Source: Neodontobutis hainanensis (lineage: Eukaryota; Chordata; Actinopteri; Gobiiformes; Odontobutidae). From it: a stretch of 64,000 nt of DNA. Where the stretch lies: the NCBI GenBank assembly GCA_024349245.1, contig JALDNG010002938.1:88447-152446 (forward strand), given 5' to 3'. Positions within the stretch are counted from its first letter, which is position 1, and each line of letters begins with the position of its first letter. Shown in pieces: positions 33,640 to 64,000 of this stretch. Under the pieces are notes generated by a model. That model searched no databases. It saw nothing but the letters and a program-made list of their open reading frames with translations, and was not told the DNA's origin. The position numbers and the translations under genes were made by a program.

Positions 33640-34420
33640 CACCAACCACTTTATTAGATACATTAGATAACACAAATTTCCATTCAACCAATCACAAGGC
33701 AGCATTCAAACCGAGCATCAGAATTGTAAAGAAAGGAAATTTAAGTGACTTGGATGGTTATTGGTGGCAGACAGGCTGGTCTGAGTATTTCAAAAACTGC
33801 TAATCTACTGGGACTTTCATGCACAACCTCTCTAGGGTTTACGATGGTCCGAAAAAGAGAAAATATCCAGTGAGCGGCAGTTGTTTGGACAAAAATGTCT
33901 TGTTGATCTCAGAGGCCAGAGGAGAATGGGCAGACTGGTTAGAGATCATAGAAAGGCAACAGTAATTCAAATAACCACTTGTTACAACCAAGGTCTGCAG
34001 AATACCATCTCTGAACTTACAACACGTGGAACCCTAAAGCAGATGGACTACAGCAGCAGAAGCCCACACCGGGTGCTGACAGCTCTTGACAGCTAAGAAC
34101 AGGAAACAGAGGCTACAATTTGCACAGGCTCACCAAAATTGGACAATAGAAAAAAATTGCCTGGTCTGATGAGTCTCAATTTCTTCCAGAAAATACTGGA
34201 GGAAAATTTGCACTCATCAGTCCTAAAGCTGCGCATGGGACATTCCAACACGACAACGATCCAAAGCACAAGGCCAAGTCGACCTGTCATTGGCGACAGC
34301 AGCAGAGAGTGAAGGTTCTGGACTGGCCTCAGTCTGACCTCAGTATCTTTGAGCCACTCTGGGGAGATCTTAAAAGCGTTCTGACACAGCACCCTCAGCT
34401 GGACACAAACCTCCTGTATC
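33640..34420 (+). mobile_element. Degraded Tc1-like transposon, chimeric
   Basis: Starts near 'accactttattagatacatt'. The first part reads LFGQKCLVDLRGQRRMGRLV and YNQGLQNTISELTTRGTL, the helix-turn-helix half of a Tc1 transposase. From about 34,190 the sequence switches to the tail of another Tc1 family (TFQHDNDPKHKAK and VKVLDWPQS). Stops and frameshifts throughout; inactive. Confidence 0.65.
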
Positions 34421-34659
34421 TTTTCTTTCCCGGGGTGAAGAGTTTACAGTATCTCCAGAGATTAGTGAGTGAGGCTCTACCACACAACGCTTATAATAAA
34501 GAAAACAGGCCAATACATTGGTCCCTACATAGTCCTGTTTGGACTAAATACACTAAAATTACAGGTTCTTTCTGCAGTATTAAATGACTCTACTTGTAAA
34601 TTAAGATGGCACTATAGTGCAGGAAAACAGAAGCCTATTTTGCATTAATAATTTTCACA

Positions 34660-34975
34660 TTTAAATCAGGGACTAAACAGGACTAAACCAGGACTAAACT
34701 CATAGCTGGTCTTATCTGATCCATTCTTTGAGCAGCTCTGACTCACAGCCCACACTGAGTCGCTCCAGCCCTCTCTGCACTCGCCGAAAGGACTAACAAC
34801 ACAAAACACACCCTCAGCTATATCGCAATATACCAGGTTTATAACTGCCTGGTTTAACCACAGCTTTACCACAACATTTCTGAACCAAATCTAACTCAAA
34901 GTTACATTATCTGTGATCACTGAGTCTGTTTTAAAGCAGCTCAGAGTCCTCCATTCTCTCAAGCATTTGTGATGT
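34660..34975. promoter_or_regulatory. NLR 5'-flank block, compact copy
   Basis: Homologous to 5,040-5,130 plus 5,925-6,080 in the N0 flank, without the GC-rich segment between them. Contains 'gggactaaacaggactaaaccaggactaaact'. Confidence 0.45.
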
Positions 34976-36300
34976 GAGATAAATAATCTTTAAGTAGAGA
35001 TTACTCAGGTCCATAGGGAAGTACGCATAATGGACTTAACATTGAAGACATGAGAGATCAAGGGAGGGGCCTTTTAGGTGGCTTTGGTCCACCGGTCCCA
35101 GGACTTGAAAAACAGAGATGTTAGTCCCTTTACGCTATTATGGTGTTTACATGACATGTTGTGTCAGGCTTTTAAGGTTGCTTATAGTTTATGGTTATGT
35201 ATTATGAGAATGTAAAAACACATTTTCTTTTTTCTATTCATATATTTCTGTACAAATAGAGCAAGTATATTCTTATATTGCATGCAGTAACTTTTTGGTT
35301 ACTTTACTATTTGGTTATTCATATTTTTAATGTCATGTTATGTTTATGTTGTTTTATTTTCATTTGACAAACATGGTCTCTTATTAGCTATTCCCAGAAA
35401 GCGGCCAATCACAGCATACATTCCTTATGGTTCCACAATATATTGTTCTAAACAATTGCATATCATACCATCAAGAGAGGTCAATGTTACAGGCTGAAAA
35501 GGTAAATCTAAATAAGAACATTCCAACTGGGCCCCCTTACACAATCGTAGGGTGTATTTTTAAACATTTACCCTAGAAGGCCTGTCCCAAGATAGAATTT
35601 CAAGAGATTATCATACCAAAATATAAGTAAAACAATATTTTACTTATACAATGCATCAGAGCACAAACAGTTAATACAGAGGCAGGTAATAAAGAACAGG
35701 TACATACTGACTCATACGCATGTCGGTGAGACCTAGTCAAGATACATAGATATGTAGATGCTTACACTCAAAGGCAGATACATATATATATAAACAAGTG
35801 CACAAAGGGTTTTGCCACTTCTAAGGGGATCTTCCCATAGAGGAGTAAATTAAGAGATGACAGGTTCACACTGCACCTACACAGGTTGAGTTACAAAAGG
35901 GGGACAAGTAGCATTGTACACTAAATAACAACAAAATTTCATGTACCAAACTATATAAGCTGAGGTTCCAATGTACGGAGCTCAGTACAGTTGTAGGACA
36001 ATAAAGGTTCTATTGTTGCATGATGCATAAACTTTTTAAACTTTTGAAGTGGTTGTCAATGTATTGCTCCAATTGATCCAGGATTGAGTATGTTATCTGA
36101 AAGTGATAAGTAAAAAAAAAAAAAAAAAAAAAAAATGTGTAAAAGGAAGGCAGAGGATGAAAAAAATAAATTGATGAAGTTTGTTTGTCAGTCAGCAGCC
36201 AGCATCTAGACTAGAGTCTAGTTCAAATGCACATGCTTAGTCTCACTCTTACTGCAAACACTAATACAGATATGCAATGAAGTTGCAATGTTCAATTTCT
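34976..36300. other. No gene recognised
   Basis: AT-rich sequence with A23 at 36,112-36,135. 'gacaataaaggttctattg' near 35,997 resembles an LTR polyadenylation region, but I could not find paired LTR ends. Confidence 0.35.
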
Positions 36301-36306
36301 TTTATT
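36301..36306 (-). terminator. Candidate polyadenylation signal of NLR unit C
   Basis: AATAAA on the minus strand, about 140 bases after the SPRY stop codon of unit C. Confidence 0.4.
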
Positions 36307-36446
36307 ATTTTTCATATTTTGAGTAATTTTTTCTTGTACAAAAACCTATACAGTCCTACACCACACAAAGGCTTGTACAAAAGCGCATTGTGTTAGCCTG
36401 GACTATTTGTTCGGCAGTGAGGATGTTTCTTAAGAAGAGGACACTC

Positions 36447-58511
<22,065 letters not shown>

Positions 58512-58635
58512 CTACAAAATGACAGTGTCAATGAAACTTTACACATTCCTCAGAAGATTACATCCATCCCTTTGATTCCATTTATCTGAGACTGGGGTGC
58601 GGGGGAAGCAGTCTTTCCACTCCCCAGACACTTCA

Positions 58636-58853
58636 TCACATTTACATTAATTCATTTATCTGGCGCTTTTATCCAAAGCGACTTACATTGTTCTACAGTA
58701 ATTACCAGTGTTACAGCCACTGGAGGCAAGGTGGGTTAAGTGTCTTGCCCAAGGACACAACGACAGTATGAACTCTGGAGAGAGTGAGAATCGAACTGCC
58801 TACCTTCCGTTTAAAGGACGACTGCTCTACCCACTGAGCTACTGCCGCCCCTT
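58636..58853 (-). mobile_element. tRNA-derived SINE
   Basis: Full-length, inverted, same family as 41,434-41,627. It sits directly behind about 40 bases of LINE end that the distal cassette also has. Confidence 0.75.
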
Positions 58854-58859
58854 TTGATT

Positions 58860-59320
58860 TTTAAAGAGTAAAGACAGTTGTTTTACAATTAATGGCTTCA
58901 TTCAACCACTAACTATGACTTTTTGTGTTATTCTCTGAAGAATGGCCACAGAATTACAAATTCTGTCAGGGTAAGTAGACCTGAACTCAACTGTACCCAC
59001 CTGTGATTTTCATCATCTCAGTCTTGATGCCTAGGTTCAAGGCAGAAGCAGCCAAGCAGAGCTGTCTACTTGTTTATTTTCACAACATGCATTATTTTTT
59101 TAATGTGAAAGAGACCACTGTCACTCTTTGCCTTTTTATAACAAAGAAAATGAAAACTAAATAATGTTAACCTGTGTTGTAGGGTGTATTTGCTTTATTC
59201 AGCTATCACACATGATTTATCCCATAATTAGTCTGATTTTGCCGTTTTAAAACATTAGAGCTGGCTGGATTTACGTGACCTCTATATGCGGCCCTCAGTG
59301 AGAAAGGTTTGGGCCCCCCT
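58860..59320. other. No gene recognised
   Basis: Spacer between the two cassettes, non-coding. Confidence 0.45.
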
Positions 59321-59438
59321 GGTCCAACACATCCCGAAGAGCTACATTGATCTTTATATTAATTTATCTTTGAGGAAATTGTAAGTAGCAACCCATTTTT
59401 ATATATTATTGTGTCGACAGAATTAAAATGGAACAGAC

Positions 59439-59484
59439 CATAAATATGGAGTCCAGATGCTTCTCTGGGCTTTGCTGCTTGACT
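59439..59484 (-). CDS. Unit C alternative exon 4 (distal cassette)
   Basis: 46 bases, same splice signals and sequence as 57,338-57,383. Confidence 0.55.
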
Positions 59485-59594
59485 CTGTGGAAATATCACA
59501 TTAACCTTATTTTAAACAAATCTTAGTTTTTATTTCCTTCACAAAACTTAAGAACTTATTTTAGTTATTCAGTTAAGTTAAATTTTACTTTCAC

Positions 59595-59714
59595 CTTGTC
59601 TTTCTCTTCTTCCGGATACCTTTGATTGTGGACTGTGTTTTAAGGTTCATTGGTTTTCCCTGTGACTGGTCGCTACTAAAGGACTCAAAGCCGGTCTTCA
59701 ATTTCTGTTGGATC
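59595..59714 (-). CDS. Unit C alternative exon 3 (distal cassette)
   Basis: 120 bases, almost identical to 57,494-57,613; acceptor gaaccag and donor GTGAAA-like kept. Confidence 0.55.
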
Positions 59715-60369
59715 CTGGTTCAAAAAAAAAAAGGAAAATTGCAAATATCCACATGAAACTTAAAACCATTAAAGAACATTATTTTGTACATAACACATTA
59801 ACTTTATGAAATGCAGACACAATGCTCCATCCAAAGACTAAATAAATTAATCACTGTCCTCACATCACTTGGTCAACATTCATTGATAACCTCAAACCTC
59901 ATTAAACTGAGGAGAGTATAGCTGCACATTCCTGGATAATGAAAGTCAGTGAAGTGTTCAAATAAGCAGTATATTTTTGAGCTAGTTTTTTAAGCAGCTG
60001 AGGCATTAAGGAGTAATATTAATTTTAAAGGTTTAATTCTTTTTAAGTAAGACATTGATTATTAAAGCAACATCCACAGCCCAGTAACCGTTTGGATGAA
60101 GAACATACTGTCTTATTTTGCACCAGATACGTTGTTATGGGAATTGTACAGCTCACTCTTGAACAAAAAAATAAAAAAAATACAATCACACAATTAATTG
60201 ACATCAATTGTTTGAATTGGACTATAGTCTATTATGTTCTTATATTTTGTATAACAGCTTTTCTGTTTAATATAAATTGTGCTGAGAAGCTGCAAAACAG
60301 GAAAGGCAACAATTGCACTTACAAATGATTCTGTACTTTATTACCGAACTGTAAGGTAACACTTTAGAG

Positions 60370-60825
60370 CAGAGTATGTGAGCGGTGCGGAGCGGGAGCG
60401 GAGCTGTGTGATTTTGCCCGGTGCGAGGAGCGGATTTTTTAAATGTTGGAGCGTTGTGATTTTCTCCCGCTCCGAAACGCTCCACTATCGCTCAATTACC
60501 AATCACGAGCCAGGAGTCCCAGGACCAAACCACTGTCAGGAGACGGAGGGGTTTGGGGCTGTTCAGTGTTCAAAATTACAAAAAAGTATGGATGTTTTTC
60601 TCTTAGTACTGCGTATTCGTTTTACACTACATGCATCTTCTGATCAGACACTGGTGTTATTAAAAAAAAAAAAAAATAAATAAAATACCCTGGAGCGAAA
60701 ACGGAGCGAGACGTATAAGGACGGAGCGGGGGAGGGAGCGAGGAGCGGAAAATTGCACACCCGGAGCGGAGCTTGAGTGGAGTATTTATGAAATTCTTGC
60801 CGCTCCGCTCCGCTCACATACCCTG
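60370..60825. mobile_element. Non-autonomous hAT element (MITE) with exact 8-bp target duplication
   Basis: Left end CAGAGTATGTGAGCGGTGCG, right end (opposite strand) CAGGGTATGTGAGCGGAGCG; CTTTAGAG directly flanks both ends (60,362-60,369 and 60,826-60,833). CAGRG ends and 8-bp duplications are diagnostic of hAT. The 456-bp interior is built of GGAGCGG words and has no transposase. Confidence 0.9.
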
Positions 60826-61110
60826 CTTTAGAGTAGGGGGGACATTTTATTAATATATTCATGCATTCATTTATGCATGAATCTTGCATTATTACATGCA
60901 TTAAAATCTCATGAACCACCAGGAATCATCATGTTTTTATCATATTTTCACTCTAACCCTAACCGAAAACTCCTTGCCCTAACGTTAACCCTATACATGT
61001 ACTTATGACTCATGAATTCATGATAAAATGTTCCAGCTACTCAAAAGTGTTACCATTATCAGTGACTCATTCCTCAAAAGTCATTTTAAAGCAGTCAGAT
61101 GCAGACTTAC

Positions 61111-61194
61111 TCTAGATGTTCTTTTTTGAAATTCATCCTTTGACCCATGGAGCGATCACTTTTAAAGGAGACTTGTCTGGGCGCAGGAGCAGGT
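61111..61194 (-). CDS. Unit C alternative exon 2 (distal cassette)
   Basis: 84 bases, PAPAPRQVSFKSDRSMGQR and MNFKKEHLE. Splice signals as in the proximal copy, but the coding differs (CVSF to QVSF, KVIG to MGQR). Confidence 0.55.
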
Positions 61195-61278
61195 CTGTGG
61201 ATAAAGATGGTGCAGTGGTTTTAGTGCTGACCTCTGACCTGGAGAACAGTGGTGGACCGTTAGAGATCCTCATCTCAC

Positions 61279-61364
61279 CTCTGAGCTTTGGGGGGGTCAG
61301 TGGTTTTAGAGGGAGGGGCTCCGTCCTCTCTGTGCTCACTCTGATCCATGTTCAGTCCAGAGCC
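61279..61364 (-). CDS. Unit C alternative exon 1 (distal cassette) with start codon
   Basis: ATG at 61,349, MDQSEHREDGAPPSKTT, identical arrangement to the proximal E1. Confidence 0.55.
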
Positions 61365-61440
61365 CTACAAAATGACAGTGTCAATGAAACTCTTTACACA
61401 TTCCTCAGAAGACATCCATCCCTTTGATTCCATTTATCTG

Positions 61441-62245
61441 GGGCCGGGTCGCGGGGGAGCAGTCGCCCAGACTTCCTTCTCCCCAGACCATTGCTCCGGC
61501 ATTTCCGGGAGGATACCGAGACGTTTCAGGCCAGCCGAGAGAGACATCCAGTGTGTACTAGGTCTTCCCCTTGTGGGACATTTCTAGAACACCCCAGGGG
61601 AAGTCATCCAGGAGGCATTCGAAACAGATGCCCGAGCCACCTCAGCTGGCTCCTCTCGATGTGAAGGAGCAGCAGCTCTACTCTGAGCTTCCCCCGAGTG
61701 ACCAAGCTCCTCACCCTATCTCTAAAGGAGCGCCCCTCCTCCCTACGAAGGAAACTCATTTTGGGCCGCCTGTATCCAGGATCTTGTTCTTTCAGTTAAG
61801 ATCCAAAGGTGAGATTAGGAATCTGGATCGACTGGTAAATCGAGAGCTTCACCTTTTGGCTCAGCTTTTTCTTTACTACAACAGACCAGTACATCAATCG
61901 TATTACTGCAGAAGCAGCGCTGATCCTTCCCGTTCCATAGTTCCTTCACTTGGGGGAGGGTTTGTTCCAACTAAAGAGGGATCACACTCCTCAGCCTCCC
62001 CGGGAAAGTCTATTCCAAGATACTGGAGAGGAGAAATCAGCCAGTAATGAAACCTCGGATTTGGGACAAACAATGAGTTTTTTGTCCAGGTCGTGGAACA
62101 CTGATCCAGCTCTATGTGGGGGGTGCTCCAGGAGTACGGGGTCTGGGGCCCTCTGCTAAGGGCTGTCCAGTCCCTGTACAATCGGAACCAGGAGCTTGGT
62201 AAGTCAGACTTGTTCCTGGTGCATGTTGGACTTTGTTCGGAGGTT
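61441..62245. mobile_element. APE-type LINE fragment with 5' inversion
   Basis: 61,441-61,925 is the LINE's 3' end on the minus strand, up to the IGAASAV region. 61,945-62,245 is a more 5' RT part on the plus strand ('gtttgttccaactaaagagggatcacactcctcagcc', 'gtcgtggaacactgatccagctctat'). Both match the LINE at 52,930-55,705 with gaps. Confidence 0.75.
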
Positions 62246-62499
62246 TGACAATCAGACAGATTTTCCTTTCCAGTACCCTGACCTACACACACAGGCACTT
62301 TTCACAGTTAGAGACCTCTGCCCAACCTGAAATGGCGCAGGGAGACGACCGTCTTTTACACTGGGATAACCCTCTAACCATGTATATGTGGAAATTTTAA
62401 AACATCTAGGTTCAGAGCTATTCCAAAAAAAAAAAAAAAAATTGCAACTTAGCTCTTAGGATCATTCAGGCACTTAAATCCCTCCACCACAATTAGACA

Positions 62500-62710
62500 A
62501 ACCATAACTGAACAGGGACTTGACTAAACTTTAATGTTGTAAACAATTTCCAGACCTGCACTTAACAAAAGACTATAACTAGGAAGTACTAACTCAGGCC
62601 TAACCTAAGCTGGATTAAACCAAAACCAAAACAAGATATCAGTCAGGACAAAACCCATAAGTAAAGTCAGGACTAAAGCCAGGACTAAAGCCAGAGCAGA
62701 GTGCTGTTGA
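62500..62710. promoter_or_regulatory. 'accaggactaaa' word cluster, unit C 5' flank
   Basis: Repeated 'ggactaaagccaggactaaagccagagcagag' words; 62,685-62,830 matches 32,985-33,110. Confidence 0.45.
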
Positions 62711-62849
62711 AAAGAATCAAACTGGTCAAACCTGAGTGGATCCAAAGTGTCCAAAGTGTCCCAGAGAAAAGTGTGCAACTGAAGGAAAAGACTTGTTTGT
62801 GTGTTTCTTCCTGGAGTGACTCAGAGACACACCTGTGTTGGCTGCAGGC

Positions 62850-62970
62850 CAGGTGGGCGGGGCTTCACACTGACTCCACAGGTGGGAGGGGCTTCACACT
62901 GACTCCACAGGTGGGAGGGGCTGCAGTGGGCGGGGCTTCACACTGACTCCACAGGTGGGAGGGGCTGCTT
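62850..62970 (+). repeat. 29-bp tandem repeat with GC boxes
   Basis: CTTCACACTGACTCCACAGG plus TGGGAGGGG, three to four copies, two preceded by GTGGGCGGGGC (Sp1/KLF-type GC box). It lies upstream of the unit C first exons. Confidence 0.85.
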
Positions 62971-63334
62971 GCCGAGTTCTGTGCTTGTGTACGGCTCATT
63001 TCCTGTCACCTTTCCCACAGCGTCATCGGACCAATACAATACAAGTCTAAACCTGGACTTAACCAGGACTAAACCAGGATTAAACCAGGGGCCTGATGCT
63101 CGAAGTCGGTTTAGGTTTAGGTCCAGGTAAATTCAGTTTTTTTTTCTCCAGAAGGTGCGTTGTTTTTTTCTCAGGTTTCATCAGTAACTGACTCTTTACA
63201 CGGTTTCTGCTCTGGTGGAGAGGATTGAGAGACAGAGCTTTAGAGTAAACAAGAGAACTGTGTTATTTAAACTTTGTCTGAAATATTATGAAATATGTCA
63301 AGGCCAAGAGTTTTAAAGTTAGAAAGTAGATCCA

Positions 63335-63860
63335 GTGTGAAACAAATGAAGCCAAAGTTCCCAGGTTTGGATTTGTTTTATCAAAACTTACTCAACTCTG
63401 AGTTTATTCAACTTTCTTTGTGCAACAGTGTCCGAGGAAAAGGCCACCTTAAACCCCTGATAAATCAAGTAAACCAGACAAAACTTGTAATAAACTTGGT
63501 TAAACTTAGTAAAAAAAAGGACAAAACCCAAGTCATGAATAAAGTAAGACTGGAATTAATTACTGAAAGAGACAGTTACTTACTGCTCACTAATGTGAAC
63601 CTATCTGTAAAGTCCAAACCCAGTCCAAACCCAGTCCAAACCCAGTCCAAAGTCAGTTCTACCTCCTTTAGTGTAAAGTGTAACAGCAGTAGGATCCAGC
63701 AGGGGGCAGTGTGGCCTCAGACTCAGAGCTGTTAAAACCATGAGGGAGTCAGACTTCAGTGAAATAAACTGTACACATATTTACACTACAGTCACATCTT
63801 CTCATTCATTGGTTTTTCTTTATTTTTTTATTACTTCTACATTTTTAGATTCAAACTGAA
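63335..63860. repeat. NLR flank block Y, copy 2
   Basis: Homologous to 32,083-32,590. Contains four tandem 'ccaaacccagt' words at about 63,612-63,655, where copy 1 has two to three. Confidence 0.75.
63695..63714 (+). promoter_or_regulatory. CTCF-like site in block Y copy 2
   Basis: TCCAGCAGGGGGCAGTGTGG; see 32,421-32,440. Confidence 0.4.
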
Positions 63861-63884
63861 TACATTTTGCCTTTATTTATTTTT

Positions 63885-64000
63885 ATTTTTAAGTGCTTTT
63901 CCACCTACTGTAGCACTCAAAGCACTTTACATTTAGCTTCTGTTCACCAGTGTTACAGCTGGAACACTGGAGGCAAGGGTTAAGTGTCTTGCCCAAGGAC
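63885..64000 (-). mobile_element. SINE fragment, cut by the window edge
   Basis: 'accagtgttacagctggaacactggaggcaagggttaagtgtcttgcccaaggac', the tail part of the tRNA-derived SINE family, inverted. Confidence 0.6.

Noticed and set aside
34976..36100. Possible LTR or retroviral element
   Set aside because: An AATAAA-containing, LTR-like stretch near 36,000 was considered, but no paired ends, target duplication or coding relic could be found.

Overview
The window looks like a stretch of teleost fish genome carrying a tandem cluster of the fish-expanded NLR genes (NLRC3-like / NLR-C type), all on the minus strand. The evidence is the exon set FISNA-NACHT, leucine-rich repeats and PRY-SPRY (B30.2), together with fish-type transposons: Penelope, Tc1, hAT, APE- and RLE-type LINEs, L1/Tx1, tRNA-derived SINEs and Ty3/gypsy.

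Layout. (1) 1-5 kb: the 5' end of a first NLR unit (N0), cut by the window edge, with exons E1, E2, E4 and part of E5. Its third exon has been destroyed. (2) 5-14 kb: no gene. This region holds a 4.5-kb array of a 12-bp minisatellite (8,470-13,009), flanked by two diverged inverted copies of a dispersed repeat. (3) 14.5-23 kb: NLR unit A, with all ten exons traceable but four one-base deletions. (4) 25.9-31.95 kb: NLR unit B, a copy of A broken at both ends. The 15.13-19.13 kb part of A and its counterpart in B are almost identical. (5) 36.4-61.4 kb: NLR unit C, the best preserved. Its ten-exon chain is one base short of an open frame of about 1,082 residues. It has two tandem cassettes of N-terminal exons, and its introns are full of nested mobile elements. 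(6) 61.4-64 kb: 5' flank of unit C, with a LINE carrying a twin-priming inversion, GC-box repeats and a CTCF-like site.

Exon structure. For A and C I placed splice sites by eye and checked phase through the whole chain. Exon lengths for A (68, 87, 99, 67, 205, 1763, 174, 172, 47, 536) sum to 3,218; adding the four deleted bases gives a multiple of three. Lengths for C (71, 84, 120, 46, 205, 1791, 174, 174, 44, 539) sum to 3,248; adding one base gives a multiple of three. NLR proteins of this type are expected to be cytosolic sensors: the N-terminal region and FISNA precede an ATP-binding NACHT oligomerisation domain, LRRs follow, and the PRY-SPRY domain probably contributes to ligand recognition. 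No ligand can be read from the sequence.

The strongest unusual features are the two-letter 12-bp minisatellite with a 912-bp higher-order repeat, the conversion-like identity between A and B, the duplicated N-terminal cassettes of C, and several transposon insertions with exact target-site duplications (hAT MITE, solo LTR, nested SINE-like element). I see no bacterial-type system, CRISPR array or genuine tRNA or rRNA gene. I did not find a convincing wholly new biological system.
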